Part shown: one piece after another, positions 11,499 to 21,901 of the stretch
Layout of the letters: each line of letters starts with the position of its first letter
Numbering within the stretch: the first letter of the stretch is position 1
NCBI RefSeq assembly: GCF_002878395.1
Contig: NC_061118.1
Location: 130,805,435-130,869,434, forward strand
Source: Capsicum annuum
Lineage: Eukaryota; Streptophyta; Magnoliopsida; Solanales; Solanaceae
Reading direction: 5' to 3'
Length of the DNA stretch: 64,000 bases
Translations under genes and position numbers: made by a program
The notes under the pieces: model-generated
Seen by the model: the letters and a program-made list of their open reading frames with translations, nothing else
What the model was told of the DNA's origin: nothing
Database searches by the model: none

Positions 11499-12115
11499 TT
11501 GAAATTGACAACTTTTGCACAAGAGACAATAGTTTATCCTTTATTTGCACTGATTAGATTATTAACCTAGATGGAACTCTTGCCTCATGGGCTAGACTTG
11601 GTTTAGAAAATTATTGAAATTGAAAACTTTTGCCCAAAAGGCAACAGTTTATCCTTTATTTGCACTGATTAGATTATTAACATAGACGAAACTCTTGCCT
11701 TATGGGCAACACTTGGTTTAGAAAATTAGTGGAATTGAAAACTTTTGCCCAAAAGGCAACAATTTATCCTTTATTTGCACTGATTAGATTATTAACATAG
11801 ATGGAAATCTAGCCTTATGGGCAAGACTTAGTTTAGAAAATTGTTGAAATTAAAAACTTTTGCCCAAGAGGCAAAAGTTTATCCTTTATTTGCATTGATT
11901 AGATTATTAACATAGATGAAACTCTTGCCTCATGTGCAAGACTTAGTTTAGAAAATTGTTGTACAAATGATATCCTGTTGAAGTTGAAAACTTTTGCCCA
12001 AGAGGCAAAAGTTTATTCTTTAATTGCACTGATTAGATTATTAACATAGATGCAACTCTTGCCTTATGAGCAAGACTTAGTTTAGAAAATTGTTGTACTC
12101 TGATTATAAACATCA
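11499..12115 (+). repeat. 115-base tandem array spanning an exon end and intron of the MULE transposase
   Basis: GATTAGATTATTAAC starts at 11552, 11667, 11782, 11897 and 12031, giving a period of 115 with a final spacing of 134. Units contain TTTTGCCCAAGAGGCAA and CTTGCCT(C/T)ATGGGCAAGAC. The first, partial unit is the end of the coding exon (TGTTGAAATTGACAACTTTT). The last unit again carries a more exon-like TGTTGAAGTTGAAAACTTTT, so the repeat unit includes exon-derived sequence. Confidence 0.85.
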
Positions 12116-12897
12116 AATGCAAATTGTTACTAACATTCGTTTGCTCAACACAGGTTTCAATATGCATTCTTTATTTATAGCGCTTCAATCATTGGATGAA
12201 CCAACTGTAGACCAGTAATAATGATAGATGAAATATTTTTTAAGGCAAAATATCGTGATGTCCTCATGATAGCAGTGTCAAAGGACGGAAACAACAACAT
12301 ATTTTCTTTGGCTTTTGGAATTGCAGACTCAGAAAATAATGAGTCTTATAATTGGTTCTTCAATCAGTTAAGACATGCAATTGGGGTACATGAACAATTG
12401 TCTATTCTATCAGATCATCAATCAGCCATTGCAAATGCAATTATAAATATCTATCCAGAGTGTCAACACGAGATATGCATCTATCACATGGAGAAGAATT
12501 TAAGAAAAAGATATTTCTCAGATGTAGTTCTATCACTCTTCTACAATGCAGCAACAACATACAAACGAACTGAATTTTATACTTTCATGGATGAGATAGA
12601 AAAAGTCAAAAAAGTTGCTGCAGAGTACTTAAAAGAAGAAGAACCAAAAAGATGGGCTCATTCATTTTATACCAACAGAAGGTACAATATGCTTACGACT
12701 AACAACGTGGAGTTCATGAATGCGGTACTGAAAAAAACCAGGCAACTGCCAATACTGGGACTGATAGATTACATTCAGAACAAGTTACAAAGTTGATTTT
12801 ATAAAAGAAAAATGGAATCGAAAGGCAACTTTCATGCATCACACATTGGGCAGAAGTGGAGGTAACTGACAAGATTCAAGTCGCCTTGAAATTGAAA

Positions 12898-13686
12898 GTA
12901 AGTAATTGAAATTGTATTTTGATAATAGGAAAATATACTGTTACTATTTTTTTATTGCAGATTATACATAGCTGGTTTACTATTATTTGTGATTTATTTC
13001 TAGTTTTTTTATTTTCTTGAGATTCGCACGCGAAATATGTGTTTTGTTGCTTCTACTCATAGCTGCGTGATCGTTTGTGATTTGATGTTGTATGCTTGAT
13101 TGTAGCTATTTTTTGGTTGCCTCAAGATTCGTCCCCTATGTATATTTGATTGCTCTGTATGGCTGATTCTGCTCATATACTAGATGTTTCACTATCATAG
13201 TTGATTCTACTCCTAGATTAGATGTATTATCTGTTTTATCTCAGTTTATTTGTAGCTGATTCTCCTGCTCATATGTTGGAAGCATCACTATTGAATCGGT
13301 TGTTGTTCCTGAGCAAGGTTCTGTCTATTTCATATAATACAGGGAATTTGTCTTTGAAAGCTCATTCCTTGGATGACAGATCCTTCTCCTGTACTTTTCC
13401 TGACCAAGCCAAGTACCAAAACTCTAACTATCCCCTATATTGGCCCTTCTCTTCTATTTTGAAATAGAACCTTGATTGTTACTCTTTATTATTGGTCACT
13501 TATTATTAGATTTTTAATTAGTTCAATATTAGATTATGATTTGATGTTATATGCTTAATTGTAGCTGTTTTTTGGTTGCTTCAAGATTCATCCCCTATGT
13601 ATGGTTGATTGCTCTATATGCCTGATTCTGCTCATATACTAGATATTTCACTATAAGTTGTTATTTATTTATCATTTTATTTACAG
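12898..13686 (+). other. Probable intron of the MULE transposase pseudogene
   Basis: It starts with a GTAAGT donor after the block ending in VALKLK and ends with a TTTACAG acceptor before LDPIDVKRF. Two similar segments, about 13068-13180 and 13538-13650, share TGATTTGATGTT(A/G)TATGCTTGATTG-like text and ATTGCTCT(A/G)TATG. They look like a duplicated intron piece. No independent gene is evident. Confidence 0.6.
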
Positions 13687-14489
13687 TTAGACCCCATTGA
13701 TGTAAAAAGATTTGTTGTAAAAGTAGAAGGAGTTGAATATATTGTAGACCTAAAGAGTAGGACTTGTCAATACTTGGTATTTCAAATAAATGAGATACCA
13801 TGCACCCATTCAATTGCAGCGATAGAGAGTAGACATATGAACAAGTCTAGCTATTGTTCTCATTGGTTCTCAAGACAATCTTGGCTACAAGCATACCAGG
13901 GAGAAATCCTACCAGTTGGAAGCACATCATCATGGATTGTTCCAGATAGCATAAAGGATCTGATCACAATCCCCCCCCCCCCTGATAAGGAGGTTTTGCT
14001 TGGGAGAAGACAAACATCCAGATATCCTTGCAGAACAGAATCTTCAAGAAATAATTACAGATGTTTGAGATGTAAAAGAACTAAGCATAACAGATCAAAT
14101 TGTCACTATACTCCTATCCTTCATCCATATGCAAGAAGATATAGAAAGAAAAATAAGAAAACATGAGTAGTTTTAATTTTATTCGAGAAGTTGGATCAAA
14201 ATAACAGTTATAATAGGATTTTTTTAATCCCTATTTTAGTTAGTAACAAGTACTTTTGACTTTCAATCATGAATGTCTTCTTATTTATATTAAAGTTTTA
14301 ACTTGTGGTGAAGTATTTAACTCAATACCTTCTTATTGAGTGTTTATAAAAATTACTTAGCATGTTAAATTTTTCTATATATTGATGTGCAAAAATATAT
14401 CATATTAACAGAATTTGGGGAAAGACTACACCCCCAAGAGATATGATGTGAATAATTTCACGGGATACACTTTAAAATTTGCCTTGAAG

Positions 14490-14935
14490 GCAAGATGCAG
14501 AACAAGTTGTATCCCATGAGTAAAAGTTGACACTAGCTTATTCTGCAATGATTCGGCAGATGATCTACAACACTTGCCCTAGAGTCAAGATTTAAGCCCC
14601 AAAGAAACAAGTTATGCCATATGGGCAAGAGTTGACACTAACTTAGCGTGTAATAACTTGGTAGATGATCTGTAGGTCATGCCCTAGAGGCAAAACTTAA
14701 TATAACAAATGAACAAGTTATGTCCCAACGCCAAGCGTTGATACTAAATTAGTGTGTGATGATTTGGTAGATAATTCATAAGTCTTGCCCAAGAGGCAAG
14801 ATTTTTAGACCCCAACGGAACAAGTTATGCCTCATGGGAAAGAGTTGACACTAGCTTATTCTGCAATGATTCGACAGATGATCTACAACACTTGCCACAG
14901 AGGTAAGACTTAGGCATCAAAGGTGGTTCAACTCA
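14490..14935 (+). repeat. Downstream tandem array related to the 93-base units
   Basis: Four units spaced about 104-108 bases, marked by TTGACACTA at about 14527, 14631, (TTGATACTA) 14739 and 14846. Each unit carries the CTTGCCC...GAGGCAAG and ATGCC...ATGGGCAA motifs seen upstream of the transposase. A further unit lies at about 15345-15440. Between 14935 and 15345 no feature is recognised. Confidence 0.82.
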
Positions 14936-15602
14936 TAATTTTTTCAAAGAACATTCTTCCTCTACCATATAAAATATGTTTATAGGAATATTACAATCTT
15001 ACAACCATATGAGAATCAATCTTCTAGACCAAAAACTAAAATACTATAAGCCAAGAACAAAAACAATAAACATTAAAAACTACAAAAAGAAAAGTACGAG
15101 GGAGTATTCAATTGCGAGTAGAAAATAAGATGATACCAATCAACAAAACCAAGCATCTAACCAAATACATAAAAGTGGAGAACCAACTACTGGGGAGGAG
15201 TAGATGACCTTTGGATTACAAGGTCTAAGTTGTTTCTTATTTTATGCCATTTACTCGAGGACAAATGTGATTGAAAAGTTCACAATGATCAAAATACTCA
15301 TATAGCATTCGCACGTAATTAATAATAAGACAAACCCCGTAGGAACAAGTTATACCCCATGGGCATGAATTAGCCCTGCCACATTGTTTACTAATTTAAG
15401 AGATACTCATTAATTCTTGCCTCAGGGGCAAGACTTGCCATAAGGAAAGACAAAAAATATTCTTCGATAATAAATCATAAATATACAAAGATACCAAAAA
15501 ATGAATCAGTAGCGATTCTACATTGTATACTTCACGTTATCGCATAAAAAATAGCCGATTCATTTTGAAAAGACTGTTTAAACTTTACATAATCGCATAA
15601 AA

Positions 15603-15758
15603 ATAGCTAAAAATCCTTTATATGCAGTGAGTTTCAATAACTACAAAACTAAAAATAGCTAAAAATCCTTCATGTGCAGTGAGTTTCAATAACTACAAAA
15701 CTAAAAATAGCTAAAAATCCTTCATGTGCAATGAGTTTCAATAACTACAAAACTAAAC
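15603..15758. repeat. 52-base tandem repeat, three copies
   Basis: CTAAAAATCC starts at 15608, 15660 and 15712, an exact 52-base period. Copies contain GTGAGTTTCAATAACTAC and differ at only a few positions. The array lies between the MULE repeat units and the C-terminal piece of the minus-strand ULP1 pseudogene. Confidence 0.9.
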
Positions 15759-15969
15759 TACTACTCGTGGTGTGTCCTCTTCCTCTTTTCCTTTCCAAAT
15801 AATCTGTCAACTTTTTCTGTAGTGTTGTCTTTTATATAACTTCTAGTTTTCTCTTTCCACAATCCCACAACAAAGCTCCATACCTCATGCGAACATGACC
15901 AATGTCAATCTCTTTAGGAATATCTCTACCATGAATGACATATTTAGTAAACTAAGGATGTTAAGTGGG

Positions 15970-16135
15970 TCGGGTCAACCCAAAACTAGCCCATTAAAAT
16001 TATCCGAGTTGCGAGCCGGGTCGGGTCCGGGTTAGGGTTAAGTGGGTCGGGCCGGGCCGGGCTCAACAGTAAACTTTTTAAAAACAACCCTAACCCGGCC
16101 CACTTAACCCAACCCGGTCAAACCCACCTAAATTC
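15970..16135. repeat. Left subterminal GC-rich motif cluster of the hAT element
   Basis: Repeated GGGTCGGG, CCGGGTT and GGGCCGGGCC in direct orientation, followed by inverted AACCCGG/CCCACTTAACCC copies at 16085-16130. The cluster contrasts with the AT-rich interior. Such clusters in hAT elements are typical transposase-binding regions; the role here is inferred. Confidence 0.6.
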
Positions 16136-16319
16136 GGTTAAAAATTCGATTAAACCCTGTCAAAAATAAAAATAAAAACTTTTTTTCAATATACACTATA
16201 TATACCCACTTATAAACATTTTAGCTACGTTAAACAATATATATACACTATATATATAGTATATACTACATTAGAATTTTAAAAATATATACACATATAC
16301 ACAATTACACAATTACACA

Positions 16320-17860
16320 TATATACGCACCATTCAATGTATATTGCTACTTTACAGTTTAAATAAAATATACTACAGTATATGTACATTACAACATATA
16401 TATATATAGTTATATACTAATTTATAAAATATATACACATGTATACGTTAAATATACACGTCTATAGAAGATATATACACACATATACGCACCATTCAAT
16501 GTTTATGTACTACTTTAAATAAAATATACTACAATATATATACATTACAATATATATACATATAGTTATATACTAATTTATAAAACATATACACGTATAT
16601 ATACGTTAAATATACACGTCTATAGAAGATATATACACACATATATGCACCATTCAATATATATCTATTACTTTAAATAAAATATCTACAATATATATAC
16701 ATTACAATATATGTACATATAGTTATATACTAATTTATAAAACATATACACGTATATATACGTTAAATATACATGTCTATAGAAGATATATACACACATA
16801 TACGCACCATTCAATGTATATATACTACTTTAAATAAAATATACTACAATATATATACATTACAATATATATATATATAACTATATATATATATATAGTT
16901 ATATAATAATTTATAAAACATATACACATGTATACGTTAAATATACACGTCTATAGAAGACATATACACACATATACGCACCATTCAATGTATATGTACT
17001 ACTTTAAATAAAATATCTACAATATATATACATTACAATATATATAAATATAGTTATATACTAATTTATAAAACATATACACATGTATATGTTAAATATA
17101 CACGCCTATAGAAGATATATACACACATATACGCACCATTCAATATATATGTACTATTTTAAATANNNNNNNNNNNNNNNNNNNNNNNNNNNNNNNNNNN
17201 NNNNNNNNNNNNNNNNNNNNNNNNNNNNNNNNNNNNNNNNNNNNNNNNNNNNNNNNNNNNNNNNNTACTTTAAATAAAATATCTACAATATATATACATT
17301 ACAATATATATACATATAGTTACATACTAATTTATAAAACATATACACATGTATATGTTAAATATACACGCCTATAGAAGATATATACACACATATACGC
17401 ACCATTCAATATATATGTACTATTTTAAATAAAATATACTAAAATATATATACATTACAATATATATATATAACTATATATATATATATATAGTTATATA
17501 CTAATTTATAAAAGTAATACACATGTATACGTTAAATATACACGTCTATAGAAGACATATACACACATACACGCACCATTCAATGTATATGTACTACTTT
17601 AAATAAAATATCTATAATATATATACATTACAATATATATATATATACATATAGTTATATACTAATTTATAAAACATATACACATGTATACATTAAATAT
17701 ACATTCTATAGAAGATATATACACACATATATGCACCATTCAATATATATGTACTACTTTAAACAAAACATATACTACAATATATATATATATATATATA
17801 TATACAATTTATAAAGCATATACATATGTATACATTAAATATACACAACTATAGAAGATA
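16320..17860. repeat. AT-rich satellite array inside the hAT element, period about 155-175
   Basis: GCACCATTCAAT recurs at 16327, 16489, 16647, 16804, 16978, 17133, 17399, 17573 and 17733. Each unit has TTTAAATAAAATAT, a TATATATACATTACAATATA core and ACGTCTATAGAAGA. Length variation comes mostly from TA-dinucleotide tracts. The array contains an assembly gap at 17166-17265, so the true copy number is unknown. Confidence 0.9.
17166..17265. other. Assembly gap (100 N)
   Basis: Exactly 100 N within the satellite array. Flanks 17003-17165 and 17266-17431 are nearly the same repeat sequence, so the gap may hide extra units or may be two overlapping contig ends placed side by side. Confidence 0.95.
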
Positions 17861-18145
17861 TATACACAAATATACAAAACATATGCTACTTAATATAATA
17901 AATTAATAATACTTGGTAGTAAATTAATAATACATTACAAGTAAGTTTTTATTTTAAAGTAGAAATTCAATTTAAATCATTAAATTAAAAAATTACAAAG
18001 TGGGGACTAAGGAGTGAATGAATGTTGAATTTTATTGATTGCGAAATGATCCAAAATTTATAATTTACATGAATGAAAAATCTACAAATTATACATCATT
18101 TTTTTCCAACTCATTCATGTTAATATTAACGGGAACTTGCATAGG

Positions 18146-20549
18146 TTAGTCAAAGTCAATGGGGGAAAAACCATGCATTGGACTTAATTCTGCTGAGTTC
18201 TCCCGTGAAGACATAATTTCTTCAAGTTTCAGCTCGTCGTTCGGCTCCGGTTCCATTCCTTGGTTTCTTCTTTCCACTCTAATTTAATCTCTGAGGCAAA
18301 CTAGAACATTCATTGCATTGCTTCCCAATGAGTGTCGGTTGTCTTCAAGCTGCTGTCGTCCCTGACTAAAAGCGCTCTCTGATGTAACGGTTGACATTAG
18401 AATATTCAAGATATCTTTAGCTAATCTTGAAAGCACAGGATATTGTGTTTCATTACTCCTCCACCAATCAACGTGTTGATCTGTCGTCTGCGATCCTCTA
18501 GCAGCAACCGAAGATGATATTTCAGCTCTTCCCGATAAGTTGATGTGTAAGCTTTGTCATCAACACTGTTCCAACAAGGTAAATCATAAAAAGAATCCGA
18601 AAAACCACTATGTGCTGGCCTTTTAGAAGATGATGGCTCCTCGAGAGGATGAGGAACGATAGTTGGAGTGATATTTGTAGGTACGGCTAAATCAAATAAA
18701 TCAACATAGTGATTATATAATTTTTCTATGTATTCATTTGCATCACCCATAGCCGTCCACAAATCAGGTTGTACTTGTTCAGAATCATTGTTAGTATTTA
18801 TTTCTAAGTTAGCATAAATAATAGTACTAAAGTGGCACATAGTATTATATTTCATGTACGGATTTAGCATAGCACCAACTAAGTAAATAGGGAAAATCGG
18901 GATAAAATATTTTTTAAATTTAGTAAACATAGTACCAACAGCTTCTTTATAACCTTCTTTATTTTTATATTCTTTGAGCAAACCAGAAATATCGACTATA
19001 TATGCCAAAATGTTACAAAAAGTAGGATAATAAGCACCAAAAAATTCAATCGTAGCTACTTAAATTTTTTCTAAAAACTTAACAAGGTCATTAATTACAA
19101 CCCAATCAGAATCATGTAGTATGCAATCAGCAAAATCAACAAATGAACCGCAATGTTGGTTAAAATCTAGTGTAATAGGAACTCTATATTTATAACAAGT
19201 TTTTAAAAAATCATACGTATAATTTCATCTAATATCAATTTCCATAGGCATCAATATCGGTGCAAGTCCATTTTCTTGATATGTAACTTTAAATTATCTA
19301 ATTCTTTTTCTTCGATTATTTTCTTGAATAAAACCAACAGCAAGACAGATTTTTCGATATAAAGGTCAAAAAACTCAAGATCATCTTTTACAATTAAATT
19401 ATATATATGACATGCACATTTAATATGAAAAATTTCAGGCAATGACGGAGATAGCTTAGATTTTAATTTTTTTATAGCAGTCTTGTTATTAGAAGTATTA
19501 TCAAAAGCAATACATAAGATTTTATTTTCGATACCATAAAATCCGGCAACTTTAACAATAGAATCAACAATAAAATCTCCAGTATATTTACGATCTTCAT
19601 CATATAAAAAAGCAAGAATACGTTTTTGCATCACAAAATTACTATCAATCCAGTGACAAGTAACAGTTAAATAATTATTTTTATTTACAGCACGACCAAG
19701 ATCAGAAGTTAGGGACAATCTACATTGAATATTTTTTAACAATGTTGATAAATAAAAATAATATTGTGAATGAAGTCTAAAAATATCAGATCGACAAGTA
19801 CTTCTAGAAACACCATTAAACGTAGGATTATAAATTGCTTGAATATAATGAATAAAGGCATCAGAAGAAGGAAAACTAAAAGGCAAACAACCCACAGCTA
19901 CTATTTTAGCTATTTCTTCCCGGTCCCTCAATTTATTATACTTCTTTATTACCTGACCGGTTGTTGAGTCCATTCTAGTTTGCGTTGGCCCACCAACATC
20001 CCCACCACCCCGTGCAATATTTAACTCTCTTTCGTGAGCATCACTTATATGTCTCATTAACGTACCTGTACCCCTTTGTTTGCCTCCGCTTTTATGCTTA
20101 TATATTTGTTGACAAATATTGCATTGCACCTCAGTATCTGATATACGTTCAAAAAATTATCATGCAATACTAGTTGTTTTACGAGCTCTTGGGGCACAAG
20201 AAGGACGGAAATGGAGATTAACTGATTCAGATCTAACGCTAGCATTTCCTATTGCTGGTGTTTCACCAATATTTTCATCATCTTCGTCTAAATTAACTGC
20301 ATCTACTTCATTTTCTTCTTCTATACCGTAATTTTTCTGAGCTTCTACATAATCCATATCGTGAGCACCTACACTTAAAGGTACACCTACTTCTTCCTCA
20401 AAAGGTTGACTAAGCGGTGTCGGAGGCACACGGGTATATCTACTACTTGAACTATCTCTACCGCTAGTAATTCGCTTTTTACTACCACTACCGCTTTCAG
20501 GACAAAAAATTTTAACACCTTTAGTAGTGAGGTTTCTTAATTTATCCAT
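18146..20549 (-). pseudogene. hAT transposase (BED zinc finger, RICESLEEPER-like) pseudogene
   Basis: Start ATG (MDKLRNLTTKG) is at 20549. Order: a disordered acidic N-terminus (to about 20165); a BED-type finger (CNICQQIYKHKSGG, then LMRHISDAH); the hAT core (TVTCHWIDSNFVMQKRILA, FDNTSNNKTAI, IKCACHIYNLIV); the DUF4413-like middle (MLNPYMKYN region, 19008-18421); and the hAT C-terminal dimerisation domain (WWRSNETQYPVLSRLAKDIL, STVTSESAFS, ending PIDFD-stop at 18146). Damage: stops TGA-TAA at 20162-20157, TGA in place of Trp at 19227-19225, a stop near 19060, and a frameshift just before WWRSN near 18465. The full domain complement shows it was once autonomous. The family call is firm. Confidence 0.9.
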
Positions 20550-20989
20550 AATATAAATTAAACTAAAAAAAATCAAAATACACAAATATAATAAAATTAA
20601 ATATTCAATAATTAATACACTAAATAAAAATTAAACGTAAGAGATGGAATGACAATACTAAATTTTGGAAGTATCCGAAGGTTGCGACTTTAGAAACTTT
20701 CACTCGTACTTTGTAATCGCAAAATTAAAAAATTAAAGTGAGCACTTTAGGAAATTAAATTTATAGAATATTTGAGAATTGAGAGAGAATGAGATTTGAG
20801 AGAATTAAAAATTGTGTGAAAAATGATTTTAAGGTGTAGGGTATTTATAGAAAATTTTTTGAGATTAAAAAATAATTTTAAAAGTAATTTTTTTTTAATT
20901 AATGGGCCCAAACTAGCCGTTTGGACCCAAAAACGGCTATATAGCCGTTTGGCCAACGGCTAGTTTGGCCCAAAATCTAAAAATTAAAA

Positions 20990-21180
20990 AAAAAATGGGT
21001 CGAGCTGGGCCGCTTAATCGGCGGGCCCTAGCCGGGTTGGGTCTAGGCCGGGTTAATGGGGTCCAAAATAAAAAAAATGGGTCGGGACTCGGTACCCTAA
21101 AGTACTTGGGCTTAACGGGCAGGGTCAAATCGGCCGATTTTATTAAATGGGTCGGGTTGGACTAGGTCAACCCGACCCGT
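20990..21180. repeat. Right subterminal GC-rich motif cluster of the hAT element
   Basis: It mirrors the left end, with ATGGGTCG(A/G)G, GCCGGGTTGGG and TAGGCCGGGTTAATGGG followed by the terminal CAACCCGACCCG. The stretch from 20620 to 20950 is the AT-rich upstream region of the transposase gene. Confidence 0.6.
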
Positions 21181-21611
21181 TTGACAGGCGTACAACAAAC
21201 GTACAAACAAATGCTCCACAATCACTATGATACAAAAGAAATATATTGCGTGAATATATGGAAAACAACAACAAAAAAGTGAAATGAACATTTAAAAAAT
21301 GAATGCAATGAGATACCATTGAGTTTGGGCCCTCAACATTAATGTAAGCACATGATATAGAAAGAATCTAAGCACCCATACCATGTAAGCACCCTCCCTC
21401 AGCATTAATGTAAGCACCCATACCATGTTACGATAATGTATGTATATAAAAAGAATGCCCTGATTGTGCAAACAAATTTTGCACGGTATGCCTTTTTCAT
21501 CTTTGAAACTAAGACAGTAACCTGTTTGCTACAGTATATACATAAGTAAGACAACCTTATAGTATAGTGTACTGATGATATATATAATTATATTGTTTCA
21601 TTAATATCCAG

Positions 21612-21774
21612 GCATCAGAATCAAGTAACCAGGAAGAAAGGTGGGTGGTGTGCCGTGTGTTCAAGAAGAAGAATTACCATAAGGCTCTTGAGAGTCCTCA
21701 GAACTCAGCATCAACACTCTTCAGAAGTACAATTATTCAGAAACCAAACAACGTGGTGTTCTTGATCAAATACT
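21612..21774 (+). pseudogene. NAC transcription-factor exon fragment
   Basis: After a TATCCAG acceptor the frame reads ESSNQEERWVVCRVFKKKNY, then HKALESPQNS, and ends LIKY-stop. WVVCRVFKK is the last conserved subdomain (E) of the NAC DNA-binding domain, and in many NAC genes the third exon begins just before it. The usual (E/D)GW is ERW here. No NAC subdomains A-D were found upstream, and the tail after the domain is only about 35 residues, so this is a fragment and not a working factor. The short region and single motif limit confidence. Confidence 0.65.
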
Positions 21775-21901
21775 AATGTACATGGGAAGGTCGTCATGCA
21801 AACAACAAGACTTTGAAAACAAACACAACAACAACCTCTATTCCACATGAAATGCACTGTTTTTTTATCTTTTACATGTTGTTGCAAACATGCCACAAAC
21901 T

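Larger units (their letters stand above)
10779..14166 (+). pseudogene. MULE (Mutator-like) transposase pseudogene
   Basis: Blocks in order: 10779-11210, a MuDR-type DNA-binding domain with CLEDNCMWQFHASKIADS and EKAHSC; 11252-11557, continuing to CYTVEIDNF; 12154-12897, the MULE catalytic core (IDEIFFKAKYRD, FGIADSENNESYNWFF, LSDHQSAI, CQHEICIYHMEKNL); 13687-14166, a SWIM-type block (INEIPCTH; the second Cys of CxC is Tyr) and a CCHC knuckle CLRCKRTKHNRSNC (CX2CX4HX4C). The family cuts and pastes Mutator-like DNA. Inactivating changes visible: TGA at 11088-11090 (an Arg position, probably from CGA), TGA at 12197-12199 (Trp position) and at 12794-12796 (Trp position). A 115-base repeat array fills the intron at 11558-12153. 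A run of 12 C at 13971-13982 encodes prolines. The family call is firm; exon joins are inferred. Confidence 0.88.
15955..21189 (-). mobile_element. hAT-superfamily DNA transposon, about 5.2 kb
   Basis: The element lies between terminal inverted repeats. The left end is AGGATGTTAAGTGGGTCGGG; the right end, read inward on the other strand, is GCCTGTCAAACGGGTCGGG. Flanking 8-mers GTAAACTA (15947-15954) and GTACAACA (21190-21197) match at 5 of 8 positions, fitting an aged hAT target duplication. It holds a BED-finger hAT transposase on the minus strand, GC-rich subterminal clusters of GGGTCGGG at both ends, and an AT-rich satellite array on the left side. The insertion is within the ULP1 pseudogene. 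Termini are by eye; the transposase identity is secure. Confidence 0.82.
15770..21224 (-). pseudogene. ULP1-like protease pseudogene split by a hAT insertion
   Basis: Two pieces on the minus strand flank the hAT element. The upstream piece, 21224-21190, follows a TAG acceptor and reads DCGAFVCTFVV, the catalytic-Cys motif of ULP1 peptidases. The downstream piece, 15954-15770, continues FTKYVIHGRDIPKEIDIGHV and RMRYGALLWDCGKRKLEVI before a stop. Placed end to end the two read as one C-terminal ULP1 domain, so the hAT landed in coding sequence. Exons upstream of 21224 were not confidently found in 21225-21600. With the convergent MULE transposase at 10779-14166 this is most simply one ULP1-carrying MULE (Kaonashi-like), which is an inference from arrangement. 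Confidence 0.72.

Noticed and set aside
10470..15440. Regularly spaced repeats considered as a CRISPR array
   Set aside because: Units are tandem with no unique spacers, the host is a plant, and no cas-like genes are present.
17083..17277. 64-codon frame across the N gap
   Set aside because: Contains unknown residues from N and TA-repeat sequence.
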